Shown piece after piece: positions 1 to 6,660 of a stretch of DNA of 9,330 nucleotides. Each line of letters begins with the position of its first letter. The first letter of the stretch is position 1. Origin of the DNA: Methanimicrococcus sp. (GTDB taxonomy: Archaea > Halobacteriota > Methanosarcinia > Methanosarcinales > Methanosarcinaceae); contig WRNK01000034.1 of NCBI GenBank assembly GCA_009776675.1, forward strand, positions 1-9,330. The letters are read 5' to 3'. Under the pieces are notes generated by a model that was not told the DNA's origin, searched no databases, and saw only the letters and a program-made list of their open reading frames with translations. A program made the position numbers and the translations under genes.

Positions 1-494
1 CCGCCGATCCCTGCCCCAAACTCATCGCCGAATGCACTGATTGTGCCGCCGGTGATTGTAATTGTACCACCATCGTTACCATCACTTCCGCCGATACCGG
101 AGCTGTTGGGAGTGCCGTGGGCAGCCAGCCTGCCCCTGCCCGTGCCTACGGATTGAGCATAAATTGTTAAGCTGTTTGTGCCTTGGACCTCTATGCCGCC
201 ACGGCTTGCATTCAGATAGCTGCTGTCTGTGAGAATAAGATTGACGTTGCCGGCAATGATAATTCTGTCTTCCGGTGCCTGCACGTCTGTAACAACATAC
301 CAAGTTGTTGTATTTATTGTACCCATTGACGTTTGACCGGTATAATCAATGGCTGCGGGAGATGTTTTCAGTGCGCCGTTTGCATCAAGATAATCAATGT
401 TTCCCGCCGCTTGTATAGGAACAGCAAATGCCAATATTAAAATAAAAAAAATAGATGCCGCCGGTATGAAAGGCAGCAGTTTTTTGAGTGTCAT
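1..494 (-). CDS. Secreted Gly-rich repeat (adhesin-like) protein, C-terminus cut by window edge
   Basis: The frame opens at ATG 494-492 and stays open to the left edge, giving 164 complete codons of a longer protein. Residues 1-30 form a signal peptide: MTLKK, then a hydrophobic core around residues 11-28, ending near PIQA/AGN. Residues 31-115 look like a beta-rich domain (TTTWYVVTDV, RIIIAGNVNLILTD). From about residue 120 the sequence becomes Gly-rich, with SSGIGGSDGN, DGGTITITGG and FGAGIGG. This cadence is typical of the ~20-residue beta-helix-like repeats in surface proteins of gut methanogens and some Firmicutes. A strong GGGTGAT ribosome binding site lies just before the start, which fixes it. 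The likely role is an exported surface protein, perhaps for adhesion or carbohydrate binding. The family is recognised from pattern only. No anchoring domain can be seen because the C-terminus is missing. Confidence 0.8.
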   Translation of the reverse strand, partial: MTLKKLLPFIPAASIFFILILAFAVPIQAAGNIDYLDANGALKTSPAAIDYTGQTSMGTINTTTWYVVTDVQAPEDRIIIAGNVNLILTDSSYLNASRGGIEVQGTNSLTIYAQSVGTGRGRLAAHGTPNSSGIGGSDGNDGGTITITGGTISAFGDEFGAGIG

Positions 495-495
495 T

Positions 496-504
496 TTATC
501 ACCC
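496..504 (-). promoter_or_regulatory. Ribosome binding site of the Gly-rich repeat protein
   Basis: On the minus strand the bases before ATG 494 read ATGGGTGATAAA. GGGTGAT is complementary to the AUCACC end of archaeal 16S rRNA and sits a few bases from the start. It supports the chosen start for a gene with no visible stop. Confidence 0.7.
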
Positions 505-506
505 AT

Positions 507-536
507 TTGATTATCATTCTATTGATTATCATTCTA
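507..536. repeat. 15-bp tandem duplication in the 5' leader
   Basis: TTGATTATCATTCTA occurs twice back to back (507-521 and 522-536), directly upstream of the ribosome binding site of the minus-strand Gly-rich repeat gene. In the transcript it would be an A-rich leader segment. It could be replication slippage or a regulatory element; the sequence does not decide. Confidence 0.85.
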
Positions 537-583
537 TTATTCACGAATCAGAAGAAGGTTTATTCTTCCAATTATTTTTTTTT

Positions 584-596
584 AGGATATATTACC
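584..596 (-). promoter_or_regulatory. Possible TATA element for the Gly-rich repeat gene
   Basis: The minus strand reads GGGTAATATATCC about 90 bases before the start. Other TATA-like runs lie at about 605-640 on the same strand, so the choice is uncertain. Some promoter is expected in this gap because a terminator-like hairpin lies just upstream at 661-707. Confidence 0.3.
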
Positions 597-660
597 CGTC
601 TTCTACATATAATTCGTGGCTATATTCTCTATATTCTATGTATTTTGAATACGATTCCGT

Positions 661-707
661 TTAAAAAAATGAATGATGAAAAACGACAATGTAATTTTTC
701 ATTCATT
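661..707 (-). terminator. Hairpin plus T tract after the DNase I-like gene
   Basis: An inverted repeat pairs 676-683 with 695-702 (8 bp), then 668-672 with 703-707 (5 bp) across a 3-base bulge, leaving an 11-base loop. It touches the TAA stop of the minus-strand gene ending at 707. On the minus strand it is followed by a run of seven T (663-669). This layout fits an intrinsic terminator. Confidence 0.5.
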
Positions 708-1735
708 TATTCATTAATTACGTTTACCGAGTTAAAATATGTAAACAAAACACGCCCCCAATTTCCAACAACTGTCCAAAAATCGATATAAACGGGATAA
801 TGATCAGAAACCGCATAAGTTTGTGTTTCATTTAATTCGTATTCGGCGCTGTAGTTGAAAACGCCGGATTGGTTTGTGAAATAGGGCAGGAGCTCTTTTG
901 TAATGACAATTCGATCGTAGGTGTTTTTTGTTTTTGTTGTCGTCACTTCATCGTTTCCGATAATCCAAATGTAGTCATCTGATTTCAGTTTTGAGGGACC
1001 GCTTTCATTGAAGTAGGAACCGTCTGCATTGAAATCTCCCATCAAAACATAATTTTCTTGCCCGACGTAAATGGTTTTTGCATATTTGACAACATCATCT
1101 AAATAATCAATTTCATTTTTCGCATCTTCGGGCTTTGTGTGAATCAAAATGAACACGGCGTCGAATGTGCCGTTATTGGATCTGAATGTTACCATATACG
1201 GCTCTCTTTCAAATGTATCTCCGTCCGGTTCGGGATAAACCAAAGGTTCGCTGGCAACAAAAACGGTATTTTTGTCATAAATGTAAGCGTATTGCTCTTT
1301 GCTTGTGGAACGCCCAAGGCGGTCGCTGACAACATAATCATAATTGTAGGGCTGACCGTTTTCATCGGTGCCGTTGTTGACCAAATCAACAAGCTTTGGA
1401 AGAGATGTTCCGCCGGCATCTCGAATTTCCTGAATGCCGACAACATCATAACGCCGAATGGTTTTGGCAAGGACGTCCATGACATCATCATTACCGGCTT
1501 TAGAAACGCCAAATATCTGAATATTAAAAGCAGCAACAGAAATCTGTTCTTTACTGACAGTGGTATTGTTTTGCGTTGTGTTTGCGGTCGTATTGTTTGT
1601 GTTGCTTCCATTTAGTGTCGTATTATTCGTGGTTTTGTTTCCCCCGATACTAAAATCAATACAGCCTGAAAACAAAGCAGTTATTAATAAAACAATCAAT
1701 ATGAGAGGCAGAATTGAATGTGTTTTATTTGTCAT
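707..1735 (-). CDS. DNase I-family nuclease lipoprotein (endonuclease/exonuclease/phosphatase fold)
   Basis: This 342-residue protein starts with a lipoprotein signal: a hydrophobic stretch at 7-22 and lipobox FSGC with Cys25. Residues 33-59 are a Thr/Asn linker holding about nine N-glycosylation sequons (NKT, NTT, NGS and similar). The rest is a full DNase I-type domain. Visible sites are Asn71 (AAFNIQIFG), Glu103 (GIQEIRD), Glu178 (REPY), His199 (LIHTKP), Asp234 and Asn236 (MGDFNAD), Asp274-Arg275 (YDR), and Asp311-His312 (SDHYPV). The segments SDRLGRSTSKEQYAYIY and DGDTFEREPY resemble animal DNase I and DNase gamma, so DNA hydrolysis is likelier than sugar- or lipid-phosphate cleavage. It would act on the outer cell face, perhaps for nutrient or phosphate salvage. 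Stop is TAA. No ribosome binding site is obvious, and a TATA-like box about 25 bases upstream suggests a leaderless message. Confidence 0.85.
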   Translation of the reverse strand: MTNKTHSILPLILIVLLITALFSGCIDFSIGGNKTTNNTTLNGSNTNNTTANTTQNNTTVSKEQISVAAFNIQIFGVSKAGNDDVMDVLAKTIRRYDVVGIQEIRDAGGTSLPKLVDLVNNGTDENGQPYNYDYVVSDRLGRSTSKEQYAYIYDKNTVFVASEPLVYPEPDGDTFEREPYMVTFRSNNGTFDAVFILIHTKPEDAKNEIDYLDDVVKYAKTIYVGQENYVLMGDFNADGSYFNESGPSKLKSDDYIWIIGNDEVTTTKTKNTYDRIVITKELLPYFTNQSGVFNYSAEYELNETQTYAVSDHYPVYIDFWTVVGNWGRVLFTYFNSVNVINE

Positions 1736-1754
1736 AAATTATATGAAGTGACGA

Positions 1755-1764
1755 TTATATTTAA
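1755..1764 (-). promoter_or_regulatory. TATA-like box of the DNase I-like gene
   Basis: The minus strand reads TTAAATATAA, centred about 25 bases before ATG 1735. At the usual archaeal spacing, transcription would begin at or next to the start codon. This agrees with the lack of a clear ribosome binding site. Confidence 0.45.
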
Positions 1765-2414
1765 CTTTTGTTATGCTTCTCAATTATATTTTCCAAAAAA
1801 ATTTTGACATTCTATTCTTGAAATAATAAAAAAGTCGTTCAAAAATATATAGATTATAGACAGTAAATATAGTTTTAAACCACAACTATATATACATCCC
1901 TCGTTTTTATTATCATGTGGTATGTTTTTAAAAAAGTATATCACAGACCGATACAAAAAATTTCCACCATGTTTATATTTTTTTATAAACGAAATGTGAG
2001 GGATTTCATTTGGGAATATTCGAGAAAAACGCCGTTCGTTTTTGGATTTTCAAATTGAAGAGAAGAAACATCATCTTATATTAAATCGGTAAAAACAGGA
2101 TACCCTCCAAAAAAATCAAGAGGCCGCTTTGGGAAAAAACGTATCCTCAATTTTCAATTCATTTGGGAAAAAAGGATGTTTCGATTTTTTTTCTTTTAAT
2201 CATAAAACCCGTATTAGCTGCAATTTTGAAGTCGTCCAAAAGGCGGCTGATCAAACGATTCCAACATAAAAATAGAAAGAAATATTTTAACCAATTCGTA
2301 TAATTTATCCAAATGCTGAAGGCAAAGACCAAAAAGGGCTTTTGGAAAAATCGGGTTTGGGGTTATATAATTGTTACATAATAGTAGGCTATTTATATGA
2401 TTAATAGACTAATT

Positions 2415-2424
2415 TTTATAATAT
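2415..2424 (+). promoter_or_regulatory. Possible TATA box of the PstS-like gene
   Basis: TTTATAATAT lies about 85 bases before ATG 2504 and would give a leader of roughly 55-60 bases. A second candidate, GGATATAATT at 2478-2487, sits about 21 bases before the start. A modest ribosome binding site (AGAGGG, 2492-2497) favours a message with a leader, and so the first box. Confidence 0.35.
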
Positions 2425-2503
2425 AGCATATTGTGTCTGATTTCAAATGATACGATCGTAAAAATTCAAGAGATATAGGATATAATTTAGCAGAGGGAAA
2501 GAC

Positions 2504-3589
2504 ATGAAAAAAATGATTTTGGTTTTACTTCTTGTTCTTGTTTTATTGGCTGCCGGAATTTCAGGATGTCTATCAAAGACAGATAATTCACCAACGTCGC
2601 CGCAAATGAATGACAAAATCGAAATCCCCGAAATGAACCCACCGATGCCTTTGCCCGAATACCCTGAAATTGACGGAAGTTCATCGACTATCACCATGCA
2701 CGCAGCGATCCGCGCCTATTTAACAGATGCTTATTTTGTGGATTCGCACAGCCAAACCTATGCTGCTCTTGAACGAATTATTCCCGGAAGCGATAATCCG
2801 GCAGATGTTATTCTTGCTGTAAAATATTACGACGAAACGCTGCAAGATGCTCAAGACCGCGGTGCAGACTTGGTGATAACCCCGATCGCGAAAGAAGGTT
2901 TCGTGTTTGTCCTGCACAAAGATAATCCCGTCAACAACTTGACCCAGCAGCAGCTTCGGGATATTTATTCCGGAAAAATCACAAATTGGAAAGAAGTCGG
3001 CGGCAAAGATGAAAAAATAACTCCGTATCTCCGCAATTGGGACTCCGGCAGTCAGACAGCTATGGAAGATTTCATGAACGGTGAGCCGATTATTGGGAGT
3101 AATGACCTGGCAAGCAGCATGGGAGGCGTTCTTACCCTAGTTCAGGTTAGCGGTAGCCGCGGTATTGGCTATAATATTTACAGTTGGTCTATGGAGCAAA
3201 ACTTAGAGAGCATGGGTCTAAAGGTCGTAGCGGTTGACGGTATAAAGCCGGACAATAAAAATCTTTCAGACAGTAGTTATCCATTAATGATTTACACCTA
3301 CAGCTATTACAACAACGGCAACGATAAAGGTAAAGCCCTCACCGACTGGCTTTTGACCGCAGAGGGACAAAACGTCATAGCAAGAGCCGGTTACGTTGGA
3401 ATTTTCGGCGAATTATCCACGGATAGTGTGCCTGACTATAATATAGACGAGAATAACTCCAAAATAAAAATGAGAGAATACTACGCAAATAAAGAAAATC
3501 CGACCCTTAAAGAAAATCTGACCCTATTAATACCAGGTTTTAGTTATTCAAATGTGACACCTCCAATGCGGCTACCCGACAAGGAGTAG
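2504..3589 (+). CDS. PstS-like phosphate-binding lipoprotein (ends at an in-frame TAG; frame continues to 3775)
   Basis: The 361 residues up to the TAG comprise a lipoprotein signal (hydrophobic 5-17, SGC with Cys22), a Pro-rich linker (about 23-55), and a PBP-like domain of the PstS family. Family signatures are EIDGSSSTITMHAAIRAYL, GADLVITPIAKEGFVFVLHK, LRDIYSGKITNWKEVGG and the phosphate-loop-like DSGSQTAMEDF, followed by SRGIGYNIYSWSM and a C-terminal ALTDWLLTAEGQ segment. It would sit on the outer face of the membrane and bind phosphate or a related oxyanion. No pstC, pstA or pstB is visible, so it is an orphan here. It is the only gene in the window whose frame meets TAG. Because a further 61 codons follow in frame, the true product is probably 422 residues plus whatever the TAG encodes. 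The start has an AGAGGG site with a six-base spacer. Confidence 0.85.
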   Translation: MKKMILVLLLVLVLLAAGISGCLSKTDNSPTSPQMNDKIEIPEMNPPMPLPEYPEIDGSSSTITMHAAIRAYLTDAYFVDSHSQTYAALERIIPGSDNPADVILAVKYYDETLQDAQDRGADLVITPIAKEGFVFVLHKDNPVNNLTQQQLRDIYSGKITNWKEVGGKDEKITPYLRNWDSGSQTAMEDFMNGEPIIGSNDLASSMGGVLTLVQVSGSRGIGYNIYSWSMEQNLESMGLKVVAVDGIKPDNKNLSDSSYPLMIYTYSYYNNGNDKGKALTDWLLTAEGQNVIARAGYVGIFGELSTDSVPDYNIDENNSKIKMREYYANKENPTLKENLTLLIPGFSYSNVTPPMRLPDKE

Positions 3590-3775
3590 ACGGAAATCCT
3601 TGCCGATGGAAAAGGCAAGGATGTTACAGTTTTATATTTAGTATACGTTTTGGATGAAGATAAACATACCTTCCGCTTTATCGTGCTGACAAAGGAGAAA
3701 GGTGGAGAGTTTTATGTCATAAACGAGGGCGAAGTCACATCATATGAAAACGGGATTATTAACAATTGTAAATGA
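3587..3775 (+). other. In-frame extension of the PstS-like gene past TAG (candidate pyrrolysine/readthrough)
   Basis: TAG at 3587-3589 is followed without a frame change by 61 sense codons and TGA at 3773-3775. The translated stretch looks like a compact beta-rich domain rather than random DNA: KDVTVLYLVYVLDEDKH, then TFRFIVLTKEKGGEFYVINEGEV. It has balanced composition and codon use like the gene before it. From memory, related PstS-like proteins carry a similar C-terminal tail, but I could not check this. Either TAG is read as an amino acid, pyrrolysine being the obvious candidate in Methanosarcinales, or a recent nonsense mutation has cut off the tail. The likely transcription terminator lies at the TGA, not at the TAG. 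Confidence 0.65.
3596..3622 (+). promoter_or_regulatory. Perfect 9-bp stem-loop six bases after the in-frame TAG
   Basis: ATCCTTGCC (3596-3604) pairs perfectly with GGCAAGGAT (3614-3622) around a 9-base loop, starting six bases after TAG 3587-3589 and lying inside the extended reading frame. Position and form recall the PYLIS-type hairpin described after the UAG of methylamine methyltransferase mtmB. No T tract follows immediately, so it makes a poor terminator. A role in UAG readthrough is inferred. Confidence 0.6.
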
Positions 3776-3795
3776 CGGGGGCTTTCACCCCTCAT
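3772..3795. terminator. GC-rich hairpin at the TGA of the extended PstS-like gene
   Basis: ATGACGGGG (3772-3780) pairs with CCCCTCAT (3788-3795) with one bulged C and a 7-base loop. It overlaps TGA 3773-3775 and lies between two convergent genes, so it could end both transcripts. Its position supports 3775, not 3589, as the real end of the plus-strand gene. Confidence 0.5.
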
Positions 3796-3832
3796 TAGAT
3801 ATGTCCGGTTAACCAAGCACGCATTCGGATTA

Positions 3833-5272
3833 TCAAAATTTAAAAACAACCGTTTTTGTTTCCATATACTCATTCAACATCTGATACCCGTTTTCCCGTC
3901 CAAACCCGCTTTCTTTGACGCCTCCAAACGGCAATTCAGGGAGCATCTTCATATGCTGGTTTACCCAAACAATTCCGACGTCAAATCCTTCAATCGCCTT
4001 TTTCGCCTGCCTCAAATCGTTTGTCCAAACGGAAGCACCAAGACCAAACTGTGTTTCGTTGGAATATTTCAAAGCCTCATCCATGTCTTTGACGGAATTA
4101 ATCACCATAATCGGGCCAAAAACTTCTTCCGTCATAACTCTTGATGTCATCGGCACTTGAATGAGAACCGCCGGTTCAAAAAAAGAACCTTTCGGATCTG
4201 AATTTGGGGGAACATTGCCACCTATTAAAACAGACGATGCTTTTTCTTTTCGGACCGATTCAACATACTCAATCATCTTTTTTTGTTCCTCAAATGAACT
4301 CAGCGGACCTGTTGTTGTGTCTTCGGATAAGCCGTTTCCGATTTTAAGCTGGGAAACGGCTTCCAAAACGGCTTTGACAAAATCGTCAAAAACCGATTCA
4401 AAAACAAAAATACGTTTGGGGGAAACGCACGTTTGGCCGCAGTTAAAGAAACGGGCATGAACGGCTTGTTTGGCACACTCCTGTATGTCAGCGTCATCGC
4501 AAATGATCATTGCATCGCTGCCGCCCAACTCTAATGTCACACGCTTGTTATTTTGAGCCGCAGCAATGTGAAGTTTTTTGCCGGCTTCGGAGCTGCCGGT
4601 AAATGATATTTTCTTGACAAAAGGGGACTGTGCCAACTGATTTCCAATCGCACTGCCGGAGCCGGTTACAACATTTAAAACACCTGCCGGCAAACCGGCT
4701 TCATGAAAGATCGCCGCAAGTTCTAAAACGGTGAGCGGGCAAATGCCTGAGGGTTTGACAAAGCACGCATTTCCGGTCAAAAGTGCCGGAACAGCTTTCC
4801 ATGCAAGAACCAATGCCGGCATATTCCAAGGCAAAATTGAAGCACATACACCCAGCGGTTTTTTAACCGTGAACGAATAGCTGCCGTTGCTTTTGCTGGT
4901 AAAAAAATCGGTGTGCGTCATGGAAGCCAGCCCGACAAAATAATCAATAACTTCTGTCACACCTTCTATTTCACGGCGTGCTTCTCTGAGCGGCTTTCCT
5001 TGTTCTTTTGTCAGTAAAATAGCCAAATCCTCTCGCAGTGGTTTTTCTTTTAACCAAGAGGATATTTGAGACAGAACAGCGCTTCTTTGAAGAAAGGACT
5101 TTTCAGACCATTGTTTAAAAGCAGCATGGCAAGAATCAAGAGCGAAATCGACATCCTCTGATGTTGCCAAACATGCGGTTCCGACAAGTTCGCCCGTTGC
5201 CGGGTTTAAAACACGGATTTGATCGGTGCAGGATGTCGTGGAAGAATCATATTTTTTTCCGTCAATAAACAT
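3833..5272 (-). CDS. NAD(P)-dependent aldehyde dehydrogenase, succinate-semialdehyde dehydrogenase-like
   Basis: This 479-residue protein is a complete ALDH-superfamily enzyme that would oxidise an aldehyde to a carboxylate with NAD(P)+ in the cytosol. Visible residues are the oxyanion Asn150 (LPWNMP), Lys173 (VKPSG), the Rossmann motif FTGSSEAG at 224-231, the general base Glu248 (LELGG), nucleophile Cys282 (NCGQTC), Glu383/Phe385 (EEVFGP) and PFGGVKESGFGRE near 448-460. Start ATG 5272 has AGGAG eight bases upstream; stop is TGA. It follows aksD by 63 bases on the same strand and is probably the last gene of the coenzyme B operon. A semialdehyde such as 7-oxoheptanoate, which would give pimelate, is a tempting substrate by context, but the sequence alone does not show it. 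Succinate semialdehyde, or lactaldehyde as for CofA in F420 synthesis, are alternatives; the sequence does not look close to CofA. Confidence 0.85.
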   Translation of the reverse strand: MFIDGKKYDSSTTSCTDQIRVLNPATGELVGTACLATSEDVDFALDSCHAAFKQWSEKSFLQRSAVLSQISSWLKEKPLREDLAILLTKEQGKPLREARREIEGVTEVIDYFVGLASMTHTDFFTSKSNGSYSFTVKKPLGVCASILPWNMPALVLAWKAVPALLTGNACFVKPSGICPLTVLELAAIFHEAGLPAGVLNVVTGSGSAIGNQLAQSPFVKKISFTGSSEAGKKLHIAAAQNNKRVTLELGGSDAMIICDDADIQECAKQAVHARFFNCGQTCVSPKRIFVFESVFDDFVKAVLEAVSQLKIGNGLSEDTTTGPLSSFEEQKKMIEYVESVRKEKASSVLIGGNVPPNSDPKGSFFEPAVLIQVPMTSRVMTEEVFGPIMVINSVKDMDEALKYSNETQFGLGASVWTNDLRQAKKAIEGFDVGIVWVNQHMKMLPELPFGGVKESGFGRENGYQMLNEYMETKTVVFKF

Positions 5273-5295
5273 ATCTATGGCTCCTGATTTTTAAT

Positions 5296-5322
5296 CATTT
5301 CTTATTTCTTCATTTCTTATTT
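5296..5322. repeat. 15-bp tandem duplication (1.8 copies) before the aldehyde dehydrogenase gene
   Basis: CATTTCTTATTTCTT (5296-5310) is followed directly by CATTTCTTATTT (5311-5322), in the 63-base gap between aksD and the aldehyde dehydrogenase gene and just upstream of its AGGAG site. It resembles the 15-bp duplication at 507-536 in length and position, but not in sequence. Confidence 0.75.
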
Positions 5323-5335
5323 GAATCGTTAAACA

Positions 5336-6580
5336 TTAAACATACTCTCTCGGATCTGTAATTTTTCCCGTCAAAGCAGCAGCCGCAACACTTGCCGGAG
5401 AGGCTAAGTAAACATTGCCGCCTTTGCCCATACGTCCTTTAAAATTGCGGTTGGCTGTTGAAATGCAATTTTCGCCTTCTGCGATAATTCCTTGATGGGC
5501 GCCCAAACAGGGACCGCATCCTGGAGAGATAAAAGTGACGCCGGCTTTAACAAGTGTTTCAAAAACGCCGGTTTGAACGGCTTCTAATAAAACACAGCGG
5601 GAGGCGGGAGCAGCGACTGTTCGGATAATTGTTTTTTTGCCTTTTAAAATGTCGGCTGCGATACTCAAATCTTCAAAACGGCCGTTTGTGCAGGTTCCGA
5701 GGAAAGCTTGATCGATGTGTATTCCGGCAACTTTTGAAATCGGCACCACATTATCCACTTCATGCGGACAGGCAATCTGCGGTTCAATGTCTTTGGCGTC
5801 AAAATCATTCTCACGGCAATACACCGCATCCTTATCGGCGTAAGCCGGCTCAAAATCGACCATAGAGCGGTTTTGTAAAAAATCAAATGTCTTTTTATCC
5901 GGCGGCACAATTCCCGTTTTTGCACCCATTTCTATCGCCATATTGCACAGCGTCATTCTGCCGGAAACGGACAAGTCAGAAACGGCGGTTCCGTAAAACT
6001 CAACCGCTTTATAAGTGGCGCCGGAAATGCCCGTTTTGCCGATCAAATAAAGCGTCAGATCTTTGGCATAAACCCCTTTTTCGAGTGTTCCATCCACCGT
6101 CATTTTGATTGTCTCAGGAACACGAAACCACAATTTTCCGGAAGCAAAAATTTCTGCCATATCCGTTGCGCCGACGCCCGTTCCAAAGGCTCCGAAAGCA
6201 CCGTATGTGCAGGAATGAGAATCCGCCCCGACAATCAATTTGCCGGGAAGTGCAAACCCCTGTTCCGGCAGAACCTGGTGGCAAACACCTTCGCCACCTT
6301 CATAAAAGTGTCGAATATTTTGCTGCATGATCCACTCGCGCGTATCTTTTTGAAGTGCAGCGGCAACCTCTGTTCCGGCGGGAACTAAATGATCAAACGG
6401 GATGACAATTTTATCGGCGTCCCAGACCTTTTCAACACCCATTTCACGAAAAGCGCGCACTGCCAAAACACTCGTTCCATCGTGTGCCATTGCATAATCA
6501 ATATCCGCCATAACAAAATCATTGGCATGTGCATCATTTCCGGAGGCGCGTGTGAATATTTTTTCGCTGATTGTACTCAA
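5336..6580 (-). CDS. aksD: Homoaconitase large subunit (2-oxosuberate/coenzyme B pathway)
   Basis: This 414-residue protein is the catalytic [4Fe-4S] subunit of an archaeal aconitase-family hydrolyase (also called hacA; leuC-like). With AksE it would interconvert homocitrate-type acids through cis-homoaconitate. Cluster ligands are visible as Cys297 (GTCTNGR) and Cys355/Cys358 (SPGCGPCLG). Other family marks are [13 protein letters not shown] near 32-44, [10 protein letters not shown] at 118-127, [10 protein letters not shown] near 133-142, and the [12 protein letters not shown] substrate-binding segment at 374-385. The start is TTG at 6580-6578. It is supported by GGTGA six bases upstream (6587-6591) and by the family-typical N-terminus; the next in-frame ATG would cut into conserved sequence. 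Stop is TAA. It follows aksF after a 196-base gap with a 17-bp tandem repeat and a possible internal promoter. A leucine-pathway LeuC is the alternative, disfavoured by the YLRT loop of the partner subunit. Confidence 0.85.
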   Translation of the reverse strand: MSTISEKIFTRASGNDAHANDFVMADIDYAMAHDGTSVLAVRAFREMGVEKVWDADKIVIPFDHLVPAGTEVAAALQKDTREWIMQQNIRHFYEGGEGVCHQVLPEQGFALPGKLIVGADSHSCTYGAFGAFGTGVGATDMAEIFASGKLWFRVPETIKMTVDGTLEKGVYAKDLTLYLIGKTGISGATYKAVEFYGTAVSDLSVSGRMTLCNMAIEMGAKTGIVPPDKKTFDFLQNRSMVDFEPAYADKDAVYCRENDFDAKDIEPQIACPHEVDNVVPISKVAGIHIDQAFLGTCTNGRFEDLSIAADILKGKKTIIRTVAAPASRCVLLEAVQTGVFETLVKAGVTFISPGCGPCLGAHQGIIAEGENCISTANRNFKGRMGKGGNVYLASPASVAAAALTGKITDPREYV

Positions 6581-6586
6581 ATCCGT

Positions 6587-6591
6587 TCACC
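6587..6591 (-). promoter_or_regulatory. Ribosome binding site supporting the TTG start of aksD
   Basis: The minus strand reads GGTGA, then six bases, then TTG at 6580. This match to the archaeal 16S rRNA tail decides for the rare TTG start. Confidence 0.65.
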
Positions 6592-6644
6592 AAGTATTTT
6601 TTTGATTTCTCTTATTTCTCTTTATTCTAAAGTCAATTTATTTC

Positions 6645-6654
6645 ATTTATAATT
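6645..6654 (-). promoter_or_regulatory. Possible internal TATA box before aksD
   Basis: The minus strand reads AATTATAAAT about 70 bases before the aksD start, just after the tandem repeat. It may allow aksD and the aldehyde dehydrogenase gene to be transcribed apart from aksE-aksF. In such AT-rich DNA a chance match is quite possible. Confidence 0.3.
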
Positions 6655-6660
6655 CTGTTT

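Larger units (their letters stand above)
1736..2503. other. 768-base AT-rich intergenic region
   Basis: No convincing gene is seen between the divergent DNase I-like and PstS-like genes. The region holds their promoters, a TATA-like CTATATATAC at 1886-1895 on the plus strand, and an 8-bp dyad (ATATAGTT at 1867-1874 with AACTATAT at 1884-1891) overlapping it. A 25-codon frame starts at ATG 1922 and ends at TGA 1997. The same frame then runs 30 codons to TAA 2090 and 58 codons to TAA 2267, which could be a decayed gene, though nothing in it is recognisable. A 7-bp inverted repeat, AGGATAC (2097-2103) with GTATCCT (2141-2147), and three near-copies of TTTGGGAA are also present. Confidence 0.5.

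Noticed and set aside
551..568. Small inverted repeat GAAGAA/TTCTTC
   Set aside because: Only six pairs of low-complexity sequence; expected by chance in this AT-rich gap.
507..791. 94-codon plus-strand frame beginning in the AT-rich gap
   Set aside because: The translation is low-complexity and hydrophobic from AT-rich DNA, it overlaps the end of the DNase I-like gene, and it has no ribosome binding site.
1139..1615. 158-codon open frame on the plus strand over the DNase I-like gene
   Set aside because: It lies wholly inside the strongly supported minus-strand gene and its translation has no domain-like features.
2097..2147. Structured non-coding RNA around the AGGATAC/GTATCCT inverted repeat
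   Set aside because: Seven-bp arms with a 37-base loop and a weak nested stem are not enough to support an RNA gene or riboswitch.
3596..3622. Intrinsic terminator for a PstS-like gene ending at the TAG
   Set aside because: No T tract directly follows, coding-like sequence continues for 50 more codons, and a better placed hairpin lies at the TGA.
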